Shown: positions 26,553-36,348, numbered from the stretch's first letter. The stretch: 62,173 nt of DNA from an uncultured Bacteroidales bacterium (GCA_900317955.1 ONIP01000011.1:1-62173), one strand, 5' to 3'. Made by a program: numbers and translations. The notes: generated by a model from the sequence alone, not told the origin.

Positions 26553-26996
26553 CTATTTTTTTTCGAATTGCATCAATTGAGATAGTTCGGCCACCAAGTT
26601 TAGGTCGGCCGGGAGCCACTGAACTGTATTGAGACTGTCGGCTGAGAGCCAACGAGCAGAGAGATGTTCTTTGAGGGTATAGTTGCCGTTGAGGAAATGG
26701 CAGAGATAGCAATGCATTGTGAGATGGAATTCGGGGTAGTTGTAGTCGACGGTTGCATGGAAGCGGTCAATTACGATTTCGGCATCCAGTTCTTCTTTGA
26801 TTTCACGCATGAGGGCTTTTTCCCGGCTTTCTCTCTGTTGGATTTTACCGCCTGGGAATTCCCACCAGCCACGCCACTTACCATAGCCGCGCTGGGTGGC
26901 AAGGATTTGGTTGTTGTTGAAAATGATTGCGGCAACCACTTTTACAACGGGTAATTTTGTGGTTGGGCTTTGTTGGTTTGATTTACTGCTGTCCAT
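26553..26996 (-). CDS. Nudix hydrolase, MutT-like (8-oxo-dGTP / dNTP pyrophosphohydrolase)
   Basis: 147 aa. Cytoplasmic house-cleaning enzyme that hydrolyses oxidised or non-canonical dNTPs to the monophosphate. The Nudix box is complete: GGKIQQRESREKALMREIKE continuing EL (about residues 49-70), matching GX5EX7REUXEEXGU, preceded by RGYGKWRGWWEFPGG as in MutT/NudG proteins. It is a monocistronic gene between tRNA-Leu and a terminator. Confidence 0.9.
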   Translation of the reverse strand: MDSSKSNQQSPTTKLPVVKVVAAIIFNNNQILATQRGYGKWRGWWEFPGGKIQQRESREKALMREIKEELDAEIVIDRFHATVDYNYPEFHLTMHCYLCHFLNGNYTLKEHLSARWLSADSLNTVQWLPADLNLVAELSQLMQFEKK

Positions 26997-27006
26997 GTTT
27001 CAATAG

Positions 27007-27042
27007 AAAAGGCTCTGTACAAGAATTGTGACAGAGCCTTTT
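27007..27042 (-). terminator. Terminator of the PepSY-like gene
   Basis: Perfect 12-bp stem AAAAGGCTCTGT / ACAGAGCCTTTT, 12-base loop, 30 bases after the stop at 27072; on the minus strand it runs into TTTTCTATT. Confidence 0.88.
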
Positions 27043-27071
27043 ATAGTGTATATGTACGGAATGTGATTCGC

Positions 27072-28124
27072 TTATTGGATGTCGTTCTTGTCAAGTGGTT
27101 GGGCAAGAAGGTTGGTGAAGTTTCCGCCAGAGTCAAATTCCATACGGGTGAATTTAAGTTTGTTGCCAAGGCCACGCACTTTCTGGCTTACTACGACGTA
27201 GGTGTAGGGCTTTGGTTTTTTGCCGTCGACGCGCCATTTGGAGTCGTATGTGTAGACAATCATGCGTTCGATTTTGTAAGCTTCGCCTTTGAATTTTTGT
27301 TCAAGATACTTAACGATTGCAGCGGTGTAATGGTTCTTGTCGAGGACTTTGCCGCTCATGATATGGGTGCCGGTGACTACATCGTATACTTCTTCCATTT
27401 CGACACCTTGACGGTTGATGTAGTAGGCAACTACCTGTCCAGGGGTGCGGTTGACCCATTCGGGGCCTTCGACAACCTTGGAGGGAGGACAGATTTTACC
27501 GAAGTGGGAGGTGATGGCCTCGGAAGTGTCGATATTGAGTACTTCGGGAACGTCTTCTACAGGCATGGGGCGTTTGCCACCTTTGTTGCTCTTAAGGTTG
27601 CGAAGATGTTCGTCGGCAACATCTTCTTCGTCAGGGTTGTTCAGTGTGTAGAACTCACGTTTGACGGCATCGGGGTCAGGAGCGTTGCTCTTTTGCAAGC
27701 GGCCACGTGGGTCGAAGATAAGTTCGTTGTCATTGTATCCCACACCGGTTTTGACAATAATCATCCGATAGTATACATCACCGTCCATTTGTTCGACATA
27801 GTCGATGGTGCGGATTCTGTAGCCGGGGTAGTTTTCGGTGAAATAGCTGTTCATGGCAGTAGGGCATTCCTCGGGTTTGGTGGGGAAAGAGCTATATTGC
27901 CAGTCGCCATTGTGGGTGAAGTAGGCACGTCCGTTCTGTCCGTCGTAGACGAATTCAGCGACATATTGTCCAGGGGAACGGTACCAGGTCTTAACCTTGT
28001 AGGAATCGTACTTTCTGTCCAGGGCGTTCAAGACTGATTTAGGCACCTGGGTCTCTTTGATCTTGGTTTGAGCCATTGTTGCCAACGGCAATACAAGAAG
28101 GAGCAAAAGGACTATCTTTTTCAT
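27072..28124 (-). CDS. Secreted PepSY-like (DUF2874) protein
   Basis: 350 aa. Signal peptide MKKIVLLLLLVLPLATMAQ. Two or more copies of the PepSY-like pattern (VPKSVLNALDRKYDSYKVKT ... YVAEFVYDGQNGRAYFTHNG ... CPTAMNSYFTENYPGYRIRT) are visible, the arrangement of the beta-lactamase-inhibitor-protein-like fold common in Bacteroidales periplasmic proteins. The function of this family is unknown. It is a single gene with a terminator behind it. Confidence 0.75.
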   Translation of the reverse strand: MKKIVLLLLLVLPLATMAQTKIKETQVPKSVLNALDRKYDSYKVKTWYRSPGQYVAEFVYDGQNGRAYFTHNGDWQYSSFPTKPEECPTAMNSYFTENYPGYRIRTIDYVEQMDGDVYYRMIIVKTGVGYNDNELIFDPRGRLQKSNAPDPDAVKREFYTLNNPDEEDVADEHLRNLKSNKGGKRPMPVEDVPEVLNIDTSEAITSHFGKICPPSKVVEGPEWVNRTPGQVVAYYINRQGVEMEEVYDVVTGTHIMSGKVLDKNHYTAAIVKYLEQKFKGEAYKIERMIVYTYDSKWRVDGKKPKPYTYVVVSQKVRGLGNKLKFTRMEFDSGGNFTNLLAQPLDKNDIQ

Positions 28125-28259
28125 CTATAAAACATGTTTTGCCCAAAAACGAGCATTTTAATATTTTATTGCCTCAAAAGTTAAAAAAAATGTTATCTTT
28201 TTTGCAATATGTTGTAAATGTTGTGATTGTATTTGTTGATTGAGGTTCTTTTTTGTCGG

Positions 28260-29558
28260 TTAGTTCTTTTTAAAGAGGACGTCCTTACGGTCAGGGCTGA
28301 TGGATACTGCTAACACATGTACGCCGGTGGCGATTTCAATGGCGTCGAGGTAGTTGAGCAGGTTTTGGGGAAGGGCATTGTAGTCGGAGATGCCTTCAAG
28401 ACTTTGTTTCCAGCCTGGGAAAGAACGGAGTTGGGGTTTGATTTCGACCTCGTTGAACTCGAAGGGAATTTCTTCGGTGGTTTCGCCGTTGATGTTGTAG
28501 TTGATGCACATCTTGATTTCATCGAAGGAGTTCATGACATCGGGCTTAGTGACAAAGAGGTCAGTAACACCGTTGAGCATACAGGCGTAGCGCAGAGCGG
28601 GGATGTCAATCCATCCGCAGCGGCGGGGACGGCCGGTGACGGCGCCGTACTCATGTCCTATCTCACAGAGATTGTGACCTGTTTCGTCGAAGAGTTCGGT
28701 TGGGAAGGGACCGGCACCGACGCGTGTGCAGTAGGCTTTGCTTATACCCATGACACGGCCGATGTTGGAGGGAGCCACACCAAGGCCTGAGCATACTCCG
28801 GCTGTAATGGTGCTGGATGAGGTGACAAAGGGGTAGGAGCCGAAGTCGATGTCGAGCATGGAGCCTTGTGCACCTTCAGCCAATACTTTCATGTCTTTTT
28901 TGAGACATTCGTTGATGAAATATTCGCTGTTGATGGCCTTGAATTCTTTGAGTAATTCGAGAGATTCGAGCCATTGCTTTTCGTATTCGTCGATGGGCAG
29001 TCCGTCGATGGTGAAGGCAGCGATGTCGAATTTTAAAGTGTGAGCGGTTTGGAGGTGCTGGCATTTCAGCAGTTCGTATTTCTCGCGGAAGTCGATGGCT
29101 TTGATGTCGCCTACGCGGAGGCCGGATCTGGCGATTTTGTCGGTGTAGGCAGGACCTATGCCTTTAAGGGTGGAGCCGATTTTAGCGTTGCCTTTGGCTT
29201 GTTCGTTGGCCGCATCGAGCATGCGGTGTGTGGGCAAGATAAGGTGGGCTTTTTGAGAAATATAAAGGTTCTGTCTTGCATCAACGTTCTTTTTGAGGAG
29301 GGCTTCAACTTCGTGTTTGAAGATATTGGGCTCAATCAGAACACCATTGCCAATGACGTTGAGTTTGTCTTTGTGAAATATGCCGGAAGGGATGGTGCGG
29401 AGGACATGTTTTGTTCCGTTGAATTCTAAGGTATGGCCAGCGTTAGGACCGCCCTGGAAGCGGGCTATGACATCGTAGTCAGGGGTGAGGACATCCACTA
29501 TCTTGCCCTTGCCTTCGTCGCCCCACTGGAGCCCTAACAGAACATCTACTTTGCTCAT
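28260..29558 (-). CDS. purA: Adenylosuccinate synthetase
   Basis: 432 aa, typical length. Condenses IMP with aspartate using GTP, the first committed step to AMP. Seen: GLQWGDEGKGKIVD (GTP-binding, residues 8-21), GGPNAGHT, the IMP-site region STLKGIGPAYTDKIAR, VTSSSTITAGVCSGLG and C-terminal VLAVSISPDRKDVLF. It has its own TATCTTTG promoter and does not lie with other purine genes; purH is 13 kb away in the window. Confidence 0.96.
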   Translation of the reverse strand: MSKVDVLLGLQWGDEGKGKIVDVLTPDYDVIARFQGGPNAGHTLEFNGTKHVLRTIPSGIFHKDKLNVIGNGVLIEPNIFKHEVEALLKKNVDARQNLYISQKAHLILPTHRMLDAANEQAKGNAKIGSTLKGIGPAYTDKIARSGLRVGDIKAIDFREKYELLKCQHLQTAHTLKFDIAAFTIDGLPIDEYEKQWLESLELLKEFKAINSEYFINECLKKDMKVLAEGAQGSMLDIDFGSYPFVTSSSTITAGVCSGLGVAPSNIGRVMGISKAYCTRVGAGPFPTELFDETGHNLCEIGHEYGAVTGRPRRCGWIDIPALRYACMLNGVTDLFVTKPDVMNSFDEIKMCINYNINGETTEEIPFEFNEVEIKPQLRSFPGWKQSLEGISDYNALPQNLLNYLDAIEIATGVHVLAVSISPDRKDVLFKKN

Positions 29559-29602
29559 AGTAATATGAATTAAATTAATATTTTTTTGTCTTGTTTCGTA
29601 TG

Positions 29603-29610
29603 CAAAGATA
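29603..29610 (-). promoter_or_regulatory. -7 promoter box (TATCTTTG) of purA
   Basis: The minus strand reads AATCGTATCTTTGCA, 44 bases before the ATG. No purine-riboswitch-like structure was recognised in the leader. Confidence 0.6.
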
Positions 29611-29770
29611 CGATTATTTTTTCAATTAGGTAAATATTTTCTTTTTCGATTGAGAATCGGTACGCCGAGTGATGGTTTTTCTGGGTTGGAGAATGAGTAT
29701 TAGAGGCCGTTTGCAGGGGCGATGGATTGAGTTGCTGGATAATGAAAATAAGACGGTTTCAGGAGTCGTT

Positions 29771-30412
29771 TTATTCTTTTTCGCGGGTGCGTTTGAACCA
29801 TTCGACGAATTCGGGCAGGTCGTCGAGGGGGCGGAATCCGGATTTGAAAGGCTCTTTGGGCATGGGGCAGAGTTCGACGTAACCGATGAGGGTGGCGCAG
29901 TCGAATTCGCCGATGAGTGCTTCGATGGTGACATAGACACCAACGAGGAGGTCATCGTCGTCTTGAGAGTTGGGGTCGGGGCTGAGACCGTTGTCGATAT
30001 CTGGGAGGGCTATGCGCAGACCTATGATGTCGGGTTCTTCCTCGTTCTCGAGTTGCATGAAGGCCATCTTGGCTGTTTCGAATTTGTATTTGTCAAAGAG
30101 TACTTTGAGGGCTTTGCCTTTGGGTTGGCGGAAGGGGATTATTTCCCACCAGTCGATATCGGGGGCGTTGTCGGTGAGTTCGACTACGTAGCGGAAGAGG
30201 TCGAAATCGCCTTCGGCGCTGATGGTGAGGGTGCGGCCTTGGGCGGTTTGTTCGCCGATTTCGAAGGTTAGTCCGTCGCAATAGGCAGTGAGTTGGTGTT
30301 GCATTTCGTCGAGAAGACGCTGGCGTTGGGGTTCGTCAAGGTCATTGAGCATGGTTAGTTGCTCGCTGTTGGTGGTGAACCAGTTCCAGAAGGTTTCGGG
30401 TTTTGTATTCAT
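29771..30412 (-). CDS. Cytoplasmic protein of unknown function (FWxWF N-terminus)
   Basis: 213 aa. The ATG at 30412 is chosen; the longer open frame upstream is Arg/Pro/His-rich and overlaps murB, so it is shadow. The protein begins NTKPETFWNWFTTN, has TLTISAEGDFDLFRYVVEL and WWEIIPFRQPKG, and is acidic, without signal peptide. The FWxWF ... ISAdG ... pattern occurs in many Bacteroidota proteins of unknown role. It follows murB by 17 bases and is the last gene of the ileS-murB run. Confidence 0.65.
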   Translation of the reverse strand: MNTKPETFWNWFTTNSEQLTMLNDLDEPQRQRLLDEMQHQLTAYCDGLTFEIGEQTAQGRTLTISAEGDFDLFRYVVELTDNAPDIDWWEIIPFRQPKGKALKVLFDKYKFETAKMAFMQLENEEEPDIIGLRIALPDIDNGLSPDPNSQDDDDLLVGVYVTIEALIGEFDCATLIGYVELCPMPKEPFKSGFRPLDDLPEFVEWFKRTREKE

Positions 30413-30429
30413 GTTGTTGGGGGGGATGG

Positions 30430-31422
30430 TTATATGATGATTGCTTCTTTTTGGAGGGTGACGCCGAATTTGTTTTGGATGTCGGAGGTGATGGCGTCGG
30501 AAAGGGCGAGGATTTCGTTGCCGGTGCATCCGCCGAGGTTGGTCAGAACGAGGGCTTGTTTTGGATAGACGCCGCAGTGACCCATGGTGCGGCCTTTCCA
30601 ACCGGCACGATCGATGAGCCAGCCAGCAGAGAGCTTATATTGGTCGCCGGAGGGATAGGCTACTATGTCGGGGTATTGGGTTAGGAGTTGTTGGTATTGT
30701 TCGGCGGATACGATGGGGTTTTTAAAGAAGCTGCCGGCACTTCCAGTTTCTTCAGGACGGGGGAGCTTGCTCCATCGGACTGAGGTAATGGTGTCGGCAA
30801 GTTGTCTGGCGGTGGGGGTGGTAATGCCTTGCTGGGCGAGGGCGTCGGAGAGGGCTTTGTATTGCGTATTGGGAGAGAAGGTAGAACGAAGGTGGAATGT
30901 TACTGACCAGATTATGTATTGTCCCTTGAGGGCATTTTTGAAGATGCTGTCGCGGTAGCCGAATTGACATTCGTGGTTGGAGAGGGTGCGTTGAAAGCCG
31001 GTGGCGATGTGGATGGCTTTAACGGAGTGGATGATATCTTTGGCTTCTAAGCCGTATGCACCCACGTTTTGGACGGGTGCTGCCCCAACGGTGCCGGGGA
31101 TAGCGGCGAGATTTTCGGTGCCGTACCATCCGTGGTTGATGCAGTGTTGAACGAAGGTGTCCCATTCTTCTCCTGCGGCGGCTTCAACGAGGAGAGAGTC
31201 GGATTCGGAGTCGTTAGAGCGGAGGGTGATGCCTTTGTTTGTGAGATGGAGGACGGTGCCGTTGAAATGGCGGGTGAATATGATGTTGCTGCCGGAGCCG
31301 ATGATGAGTAGCGGGGTGTTGTCAAGGGTGCCATTGCAGATGAGGTCGAGTAGTTGTTCTTTTTGGGAGACTTCAATGTAGCGGTCGGCGGTGGCTGTGG
31401 TGCCAAAGGTTGTGTGTATCAT
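30430..31422 (-). CDS. murB: UDP-N-acetylmuramate dehydrogenase
   Basis: 330 aa. FAD-dependent reduction of UDP-GlcNAc-enolpyruvate to UDP-MurNAc in peptidoglycan synthesis. Seen: LLIIGSGSNIIFT (FAD site), IPGTVGAAPVQNVGAYG, the FGYRDSIFK tyrosine-loop region that marks type I MurB, the catalytic Ser in GSAGSFFKNP and Glu in the C-terminal GGCTGNEILALSDAI. The start at 31422 (MIHTTFGTTA) is preferred; the upstream 23 codons run into the patatin gene. It lies 11 bases after that gene. Confidence 0.95.
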   Translation of the reverse strand: MIHTTFGTTATADRYIEVSQKEQLLDLICNGTLDNTPLLIIGSGSNIIFTRHFNGTVLHLTNKGITLRSNDSESDSLLVEAAAGEEWDTFVQHCINHGWYGTENLAAIPGTVGAAPVQNVGAYGLEAKDIIHSVKAIHIATGFQRTLSNHECQFGYRDSIFKNALKGQYIIWSVTFHLRSTFSPNTQYKALSDALAQQGITTPTARQLADTITSVRWSKLPRPEETGSAGSFFKNPIVSAEQYQQLLTQYPDIVAYPSGDQYKLSAGWLIDRAGWKGRTMGHCGVYPKQALVLTNLGGCTGNEILALSDAITSDIQNKFGVTLQKEAIII

Positions 31423-31433
31423 TGGGCGGGATT

Positions 31434-33743
31434 TTAGAATACGTGTCCGATGTTTAGGTATAGACCCATGCGGTGGGTGAAGGTGTTCCATTGGAGGTCG
31501 AGCGAGATTGGGCCGAGGGAGCTGTCGTAGGCAGCGCGGAGGGCTACACCGAAGTTGATGTCGGGGGGTGTGGCGGAACGGCGGGGCCAGTCGGAGGTGT
31601 AGGCAACGTTTGGAAGTAGGTAGAGATAGGTTTTGCTGAGGAGACGGTAGCGGAAGTCGACGCGTGCGATGGCTACGAAGTTTCCGACGTGGACAGGGCG
31701 GTTGAGCCCGATGAATGCGAGTTGGTGGTCGATGAAGCGTCCGGGTATGGTGCCACCGATGATGTTGTCGTACCAGCCGGAGGAGTTTCCGATGACGATG
31801 CGGGTGGCTAATTGTGGGATGATGGTCAGTTTGTCGTTGGCGGGTTGGTAGGTTTGGGCGCAGAAGTTGAGGTCGAGGAAGCCGAGTTCGAGTTGTTTGA
31901 AGAGGTTTTTGTTATCAATGCGCCAGTTGATGTTGCCGTTGGCGTAGATGCCGTGGGTGGCGAAGTATGCGTTGTCGAGGTTGTCGTAAAGTCCACGGAG
32001 GAATACACCGAAGAATGCTTTGGCACGGTCGAATTGGAAGATGCCGTCGTAGATGACGTTGTCGAGAGAGAAACTGTTGATGTTGGAATAGAGGTCTTCG
32101 TCGAATCCAAAGGCAAATGTGCCGTCGCGAAGATGGAATTCGGAGATAAAGAAGCTGAAGTTATGGTGGTTGACGCGCCATACGGAGTAGGGTATGGAGT
32201 CGACAGAGTTGAGGTTTACGGTGCTATTGTGGTAGCGGTAGGCGAGGTTGAAGTCGCCAATGCCCATGTTGCACCATGAAGCTTTGGCTTTGAAGCGGAT
32301 GTTGTAGTTCAAGTTGGCGTCGATGGCGAATTTGAAGCCAGAAAGGCGTTGTTCGTTGATTCCGAGGTGAAGGAGAAGTGAGGCTTTTTCTTGTGAGTCG
32401 TAGCGGAATCCGATTGCGAGGAGGTGGGGTTCGGAAGGTTCAAAGCTGATGATGAGTTTGCAGGCGGGGATGGGCTTGTTGTTGATTACGATTTTGTCTT
32501 GTGTGAAGATGTTGTAGGTGATGGAGGAGTAGGCTTCGGTGCCCATGATGCGGTTGACGGCGTTTTCGATGGAGCCGAAAGTGGTGACGGTGCCATCGTC
32601 AAGACCGCCTTTGCTGATAAGCCAGTGAGCGTCGGAGGGGAGAATGCCTTTATAGATGACAGAGGTGAGCATAATGGTATCGTCGGGGGAGAGCTTGAGG
32701 ACTTTGCGTGGGCGGTAGGAGGGGGTGTCGGGAGGGAAGTTTAGGAGGCGTTGTTTGAGCTGCATGAGTTCGTCGTGGTGGCTTTTGGCGCATTCGTAGC
32801 CACGACGAACCATGGTGTCGATGGCAGCGTGGCTGAAGCTGAGCATGTTGTAACCAGTGATGTCGGGGTGCATGTAGACGTCGCAGAGGTTTCGGTTTTC
32901 GCTGCGGTTGTTTTGTACGGCGATGCTGAGGTATTGGGTGAGTTGTTGAGGAAGGGATTTCATTTGTTCGGGGTCGCTGGCGAGTTCTTCGGCGAGTTCG
33001 ATGCCGATGACGTAGTCTGCACCCATGTCAAGGCAGAGGTCAACGGGGAAGTTGTTGACCATGCCGCCGTCGGCGAGAAGATGGCCGTTCCATTCAACAG
33101 GGGAGAAGACACCGGGAATGGCCATGCTTGAGCGGATGGCTTTGGCAAAGTTGCCGTGGTTGAGGATTACGGAGTCGCCGGTGAGGATGTCGGTGGCAAC
33201 GCATGAGAAAGGGATGGGAAGTTGGCTGAAGTTAATGGAGTCGTTATAGCCAAGGCTGAGACGGCTGAAGAGATTGGTGAGGCTTGCACCGTTAATGACA
33301 CCGCTGGGGAGGGTGGAGAGGATGTCGAAGGCTTTTTGGGAGAGGGTTCCAGATCCAAAGGGTACGGAGAAGAGGTAGGTGCTGTTGCGGGCGCGGATGG
33401 AGGAGGATTGGAAGCGACGGTCGACGTTATTGCTCATGTAGAGGGACCAGTCGATGTCGGCGATGAGTTGTGCGAGTTCGTCTGGGGTGTAGCCGAGCGA
33501 ATAGAGGCCGCCGATGATGGAGCCCATGCTGGTGCCGGTTACATAGTCGATGGGCATGCCTATTTCTTCGAGGTATTTAAGAACACCGATGTGAGCGGCA
33601 CCTTTTGCACCTCCACCACTGAGAGCGATGCCAATTTTAGGGCGTGTGGTGGGTGAGATGGCAGTGTTTTGTTTTTTCTGAGCAGAGGCTGTTCCGATGC
33701 TTAATAGGATTATGAACAGCAGTATGTAATGGGTGTGTTTCAT
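31434..33743 (-). CDS. Patatin-like phospholipase with outer-membrane barrel (PlpD-like)
   Basis: 769 aa. Signal peptide, then a patatin domain: oxyanion loop GGGAKG (43-48), nucleophile elbow GTSMG (Ser72) and the dyad Asp in LADGGMVNNFP near 210. A POTRA-like segment near 360-430 (DDGTVTTFGSIENAVNRIMG) and a C-terminal BamA/surface-antigen-like beta-barrel follow, ending GLYLNIGHVF. This is the type Vd secretion architecture, so the lipase is likely presented at or beyond the outer membrane. It lies 25 bases after the SGNH gene. Confidence 0.9.
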   Translation of the reverse strand: MKHTHYILLFIILLSIGTASAQKKQNTAISPTTRPKIGIALSGGGAKGAAHIGVLKYLEEIGMPIDYVTGTSMGSIIGGLYSLGYTPDELAQLIADIDWSLYMSNNVDRRFQSSSIRARNSTYLFSVPFGSGTLSQKAFDILSTLPSGVINGASLTNLFSRLSLGYNDSINFSQLPIPFSCVATDILTGDSVILNHGNFAKAIRSSMAIPGVFSPVEWNGHLLADGGMVNNFPVDLCLDMGADYVIGIELAEELASDPEQMKSLPQQLTQYLSIAVQNNRSENRNLCDVYMHPDITGYNMLSFSHAAIDTMVRRGYECAKSHHDELMQLKQRLLNFPPDTPSYRPRKVLKLSPDDTIMLTSVIYKGILPSDAHWLISKGGLDDGTVTTFGSIENAVNRIMGTEAYSSITYNIFTQDKIVINNKPIPACKLIISFEPSEPHLLAIGFRYDSQEKASLLLHLGINEQRLSGFKFAIDANLNYNIRFKAKASWCNMGIGDFNLAYRYHNSTVNLNSVDSIPYSVWRVNHHNFSFFISEFHLRDGTFAFGFDEDLYSNINSFSLDNVIYDGIFQFDRAKAFFGVFLRGLYDNLDNAYFATHGIYANGNINWRIDNKNLFKQLELGFLDLNFCAQTYQPANDKLTIIPQLATRIVIGNSSGWYDNIIGGTIPGRFIDHQLAFIGLNRPVHVGNFVAIARVDFRYRLLSKTYLYLLPNVAYTSDWPRRSATPPDINFGVALRAAYDSSLGPISLDLQWNTFTHRMGLYLNIGHVF

Positions 33744-33768
33744 GGGTGTTTCATTGTTGCTCAGGTGG

Positions 33769-34890
33769 TTATTGTTTGATTAGGCGGATGGTGCGAGTGT
33801 CGTGTCGGGAGAGGATGGATAGTATGTAGATGCCTGGGGCGAGGCCGTCGAGTGGGAGGACTGTGGTTCGTTGGTTTAGTTTGCAGGAGCGGAGGCGTCG
33901 GCCGCGGAGGTCGTAGAGGACTGCGTCGAAGCCAGTGGCGGAGCCGTCAACGACTATAGTGGCTTCGTTGTTGGCTGGGTTGGGGTAGACAGAGATGTGG
34001 ACGTTGCGTTCGGGGAATTCGAAGTTGATACAAAGGGTGGAGTCGGTGGTTGTGGTGTCGATGGAGGTGGAGTCTTGGGTGGTGGTATCGATGACAGTGG
34101 TGTCGGGGAGAGTAGTGTCGGGAGTTTGGCGGAGCCAGAATGAGAGGGTATCGAATACTACAGTTTGGACGGCGTTGCGGATTGTTTGGGCTTCACGTTC
34201 TTCGATTCCAGGATTGTAGGTGATAGAGAGGGGAGACCGACGGAAGATGAGCGAATAGAAGGCGCAGGCAGCGGCATAACTGCCTTGGAGGGAGGGATGG
34301 CTGCCATCGCCGGAATAAAGACGGATGTCGGTATTGGCGCGGAGGTATCTCCATACACGGCCAACGGGGCAAACGGAGGCATCGAAGGTGCGGGCCATGT
34401 ACATGTAACGTTCGTAGAGCAGGCTGTCCATACCCTCGTAGGTGGCGAGTGGGGGAAAAACATCGGCATTGATGGGATCACCGTTTTCACGTCCCCAAGT
34501 CATATAGAACATGGCTTCACCGTCGGGATTGATGGCATAGACGGAGTCGACAAGTTGCTGGGCATAGGGGAAGCAATCGTTCTGCACTTGGGATAGAGGG
34601 AAAGAGGGTAGTTGGCTTTGTTCCTGCAAGACAACGATGTCCCAGCCGCCTTGGCGGATGAGTTCCATAGATTGGTTGCTACAGTGTTCTTGGAAAGTGC
34701 AGCCCCCGGGGGTGTTGCTTCGGTAGTCGATGCAATCACCGGTGCTTTCGGCAGCCAATTGGATGAGTTGGGGAAGGTTGTTTACGTCGGTGTAGCTGTT
34801 GCCTATGAAAAGTACGCGTTTGTTTTCGCCTTGAGCTATGGTTAGTTGTACAAGGATCAAAAACAGCGACAGGACACAGATTTTTTTCAT
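33769..34890 (-). CDS. Secreted SGNH/GDSL-like hydrolase with T9SS type A sorting domain
   Basis: 373 aa. Signal peptide to Gln20; catalytic block I is FIGNSYTDVNNLP (Ser32). A block V Asp-His pair is plausible at YSGDGSHPSLQG. Residues about 260-290 are a Thr/Asp/Ser linker of TTxDST units. The last 75 residues (VYPNPANNEATIVVDGSA ... LYDLRGRRLRS ... GIYILSI) are a type A T9SS sorting domain, predicting secretion and surface attachment through a type IX system. Substrate unknown; relatives remove acyl or acetyl groups. Confidence 0.87.
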   Translation of the reverse strand: MKKICVLSLFLILVQLTIAQGENKRVLFIGNSYTDVNNLPQLIQLAAESTGDCIDYRSNTPGGCTFQEHCSNQSMELIRQGGWDIVVLQEQSQLPSFPLSQVQNDCFPYAQQLVDSVYAINPDGEAMFYMTWGRENGDPINADVFPPLATYEGMDSLLYERYMYMARTFDASVCPVGRVWRYLRANTDIRLYSGDGSHPSLQGSYAAACAFYSLIFRRSPLSITYNPGIEEREAQTIRNAVQTVVFDTLSFWLRQTPDTTLPDTTVIDTTTQDSTSIDTTTTDSTLCINFEFPERNVHISVYPNPANNEATIVVDGSATGFDAVLYDLRGRRLRSCKLNQRTTVLPLDGLAPGIYILSILSRHDTRTIRLIKQ

Positions 34891-34917
34891 GATGGGTAAT
34901 GGTTTTGGTTTGTATTG

Positions 34918-36348
34918 TTATTTGTCAGATTCTTTAGGTCCGCGTTCTTTGCGGGGTTTGCGTTCGGGCGGGATGTATCCGGGGATGAATACTTTGCGCT
35001 GAGAGTAGAGTAGAATAGCAGAGAGGGCGGCTCCGAGGACATCGCTAACGGTGCAGCTGCACCATACACCGGAGAGACCGTTGGCACCGAGGTCGATGTA
35101 GATTAGAGGCACGAGGAACATCATGGGGATGAGGAAAATGAATTGTCGTGAAAGGCTGGTTACGATAGCAATCCAAGGTTTGTCGATGGATTGGAAAAAC
35201 TGGGAGTTAGTGACGGTAAATCCAATAAGGGGTGCCATGACCAAGAGGTAGCGCATGGCGGGAACTGCAATAGAGATAAGTTGGGCGTCGTTGTTCATCA
35301 TCATGACCAGGAGTCGGGGAATGAGAAGTGCAAGCAGCATGCCTACGATTCCGGTGCCGACATTCCATTTCAGGGAAAGGGTATAGACCTGCTTGAGTCG
35401 TTTATTGAGACAGGCACCGTAGTTGTAGCCTGCTATGGGTTGCATACCTTGGCAGATACCCATCATTATCATGAACACGATGAGGGAGATGCGATTGACA
35501 ACACCATAGGCACTTACAGCGAGGTCGCCACCGTACATGATGAGTTGTTTGTTGAGTAATGCCACTACAGCACAGGAGGCTACGTTCATGGAGAAGGGGC
35601 TGATGCCTATAGCAAGAACGTTCTTGATGATATACATCTTTGGTTGCCAGCAGTGACGTTTGAAATGGATGAAGGAGGTGGGTTTCATGAAATGTTGAAC
35701 CGCCAGGATAGCCGAGAAGGCCATGGAGATGGTGGTTGCCCAGGCACCGCCACGGATGCCCCAACCCAGCACCACGATAAAGAGGGCGTCGAGTGCAATG
35801 TTAAGCAAGGCACCGCTGACTTGTATCCACATTGATTTTGAGGCGTATCCAGAAGCACGTATCAGACCTGAAAGGTTGAAGGTCAGGGTGGTGAGGAACA
35901 TTCCTGGCATGACTATATTCATGTATTCCTGAGCCAGGGAGATGGTCGTGTCGGAAGCACCGAACAGAGCCAAGATGGGATGCATGAAGAGGTAGCCGGC
36001 TGTTACGAACAATGCACCGAAGAAGAATGTGAGGAACATGCTGTTGCCGAGAATCTTCTCAGCCCATCGAACATCTTTGCGACCAAGCACAATGCTCATT
36101 CGGGCAGAAGCACCAGCACCTACGAGAGAACCAAAGGCATGGATGATGTTCATGATGGGCAGGGTGATGGCCAGGGCGGCAAGAATGAGAGCGCCATTTG
36201 TAGAGTGGCCAAGGAAAATGCTGTCCACCAGATTGTATACAGTGGCAATTATCTGAGTCACCACAGCTGGAAGTGTGTATTTCCAGAGTAGGGGGCGTAT
36301 GTTACGTGTGCCTAGTTCCTGTGTGGTGTCGATTGTGCCGTTGCTCAT
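34918..36348 (-). CDS. MATE-family multidrug efflux transporter
   Basis: 476 aa, about 12 membrane helices in two homologous halves. Ion-coupled exporter of cationic drugs or metabolites. Seen: KYTLPAVVTQIIATVYNLVD and SFVGAGASARMS-like turns in the first half, and GICQGMQPIAGYNYGACLNK at the start of the second, the MATE hallmark. The C-terminus is basic (RKPRKERG). Its ATG overlaps the M20 stop by four bases (ATGA), indicating coupled translation. Confidence 0.92.
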   Translation of the reverse strand: MSNGTIDTTQELGTRNIRPLLWKYTLPAVVTQIIATVYNLVDSIFLGHSTNGALILAALAITLPIMNIIHAFGSLVGAGASARMSIVLGRKDVRWAEKILGNSMFLTFFFGALFVTAGYLFMHPILALFGASDTTISLAQEYMNIVMPGMFLTTLTFNLSGLIRASGYASKSMWIQVSGALLNIALDALFIVVLGWGIRGGAWATTISMAFSAILAVQHFMKPTSFIHFKRHCWQPKMYIIKNVLAIGISPFSMNVASCAVVALLNKQLIMYGGDLAVSAYGVVNRISLIVFMIMMGICQGMQPIAGYNYGACLNKRLKQVYTLSLKWNVGTGIVGMLLALLIPRLLVMMMNNDAQLISIAVPAMRYLLVMAPLIGFTVTNSQFFQSIDKPWIAIVTSLSRQFIFLIPMMFLVPLIYIDLGANGLSGVWCSCTVSDVLGAALSAILLYSQRKVFIPGYIPPERKPRKERGPKESDK

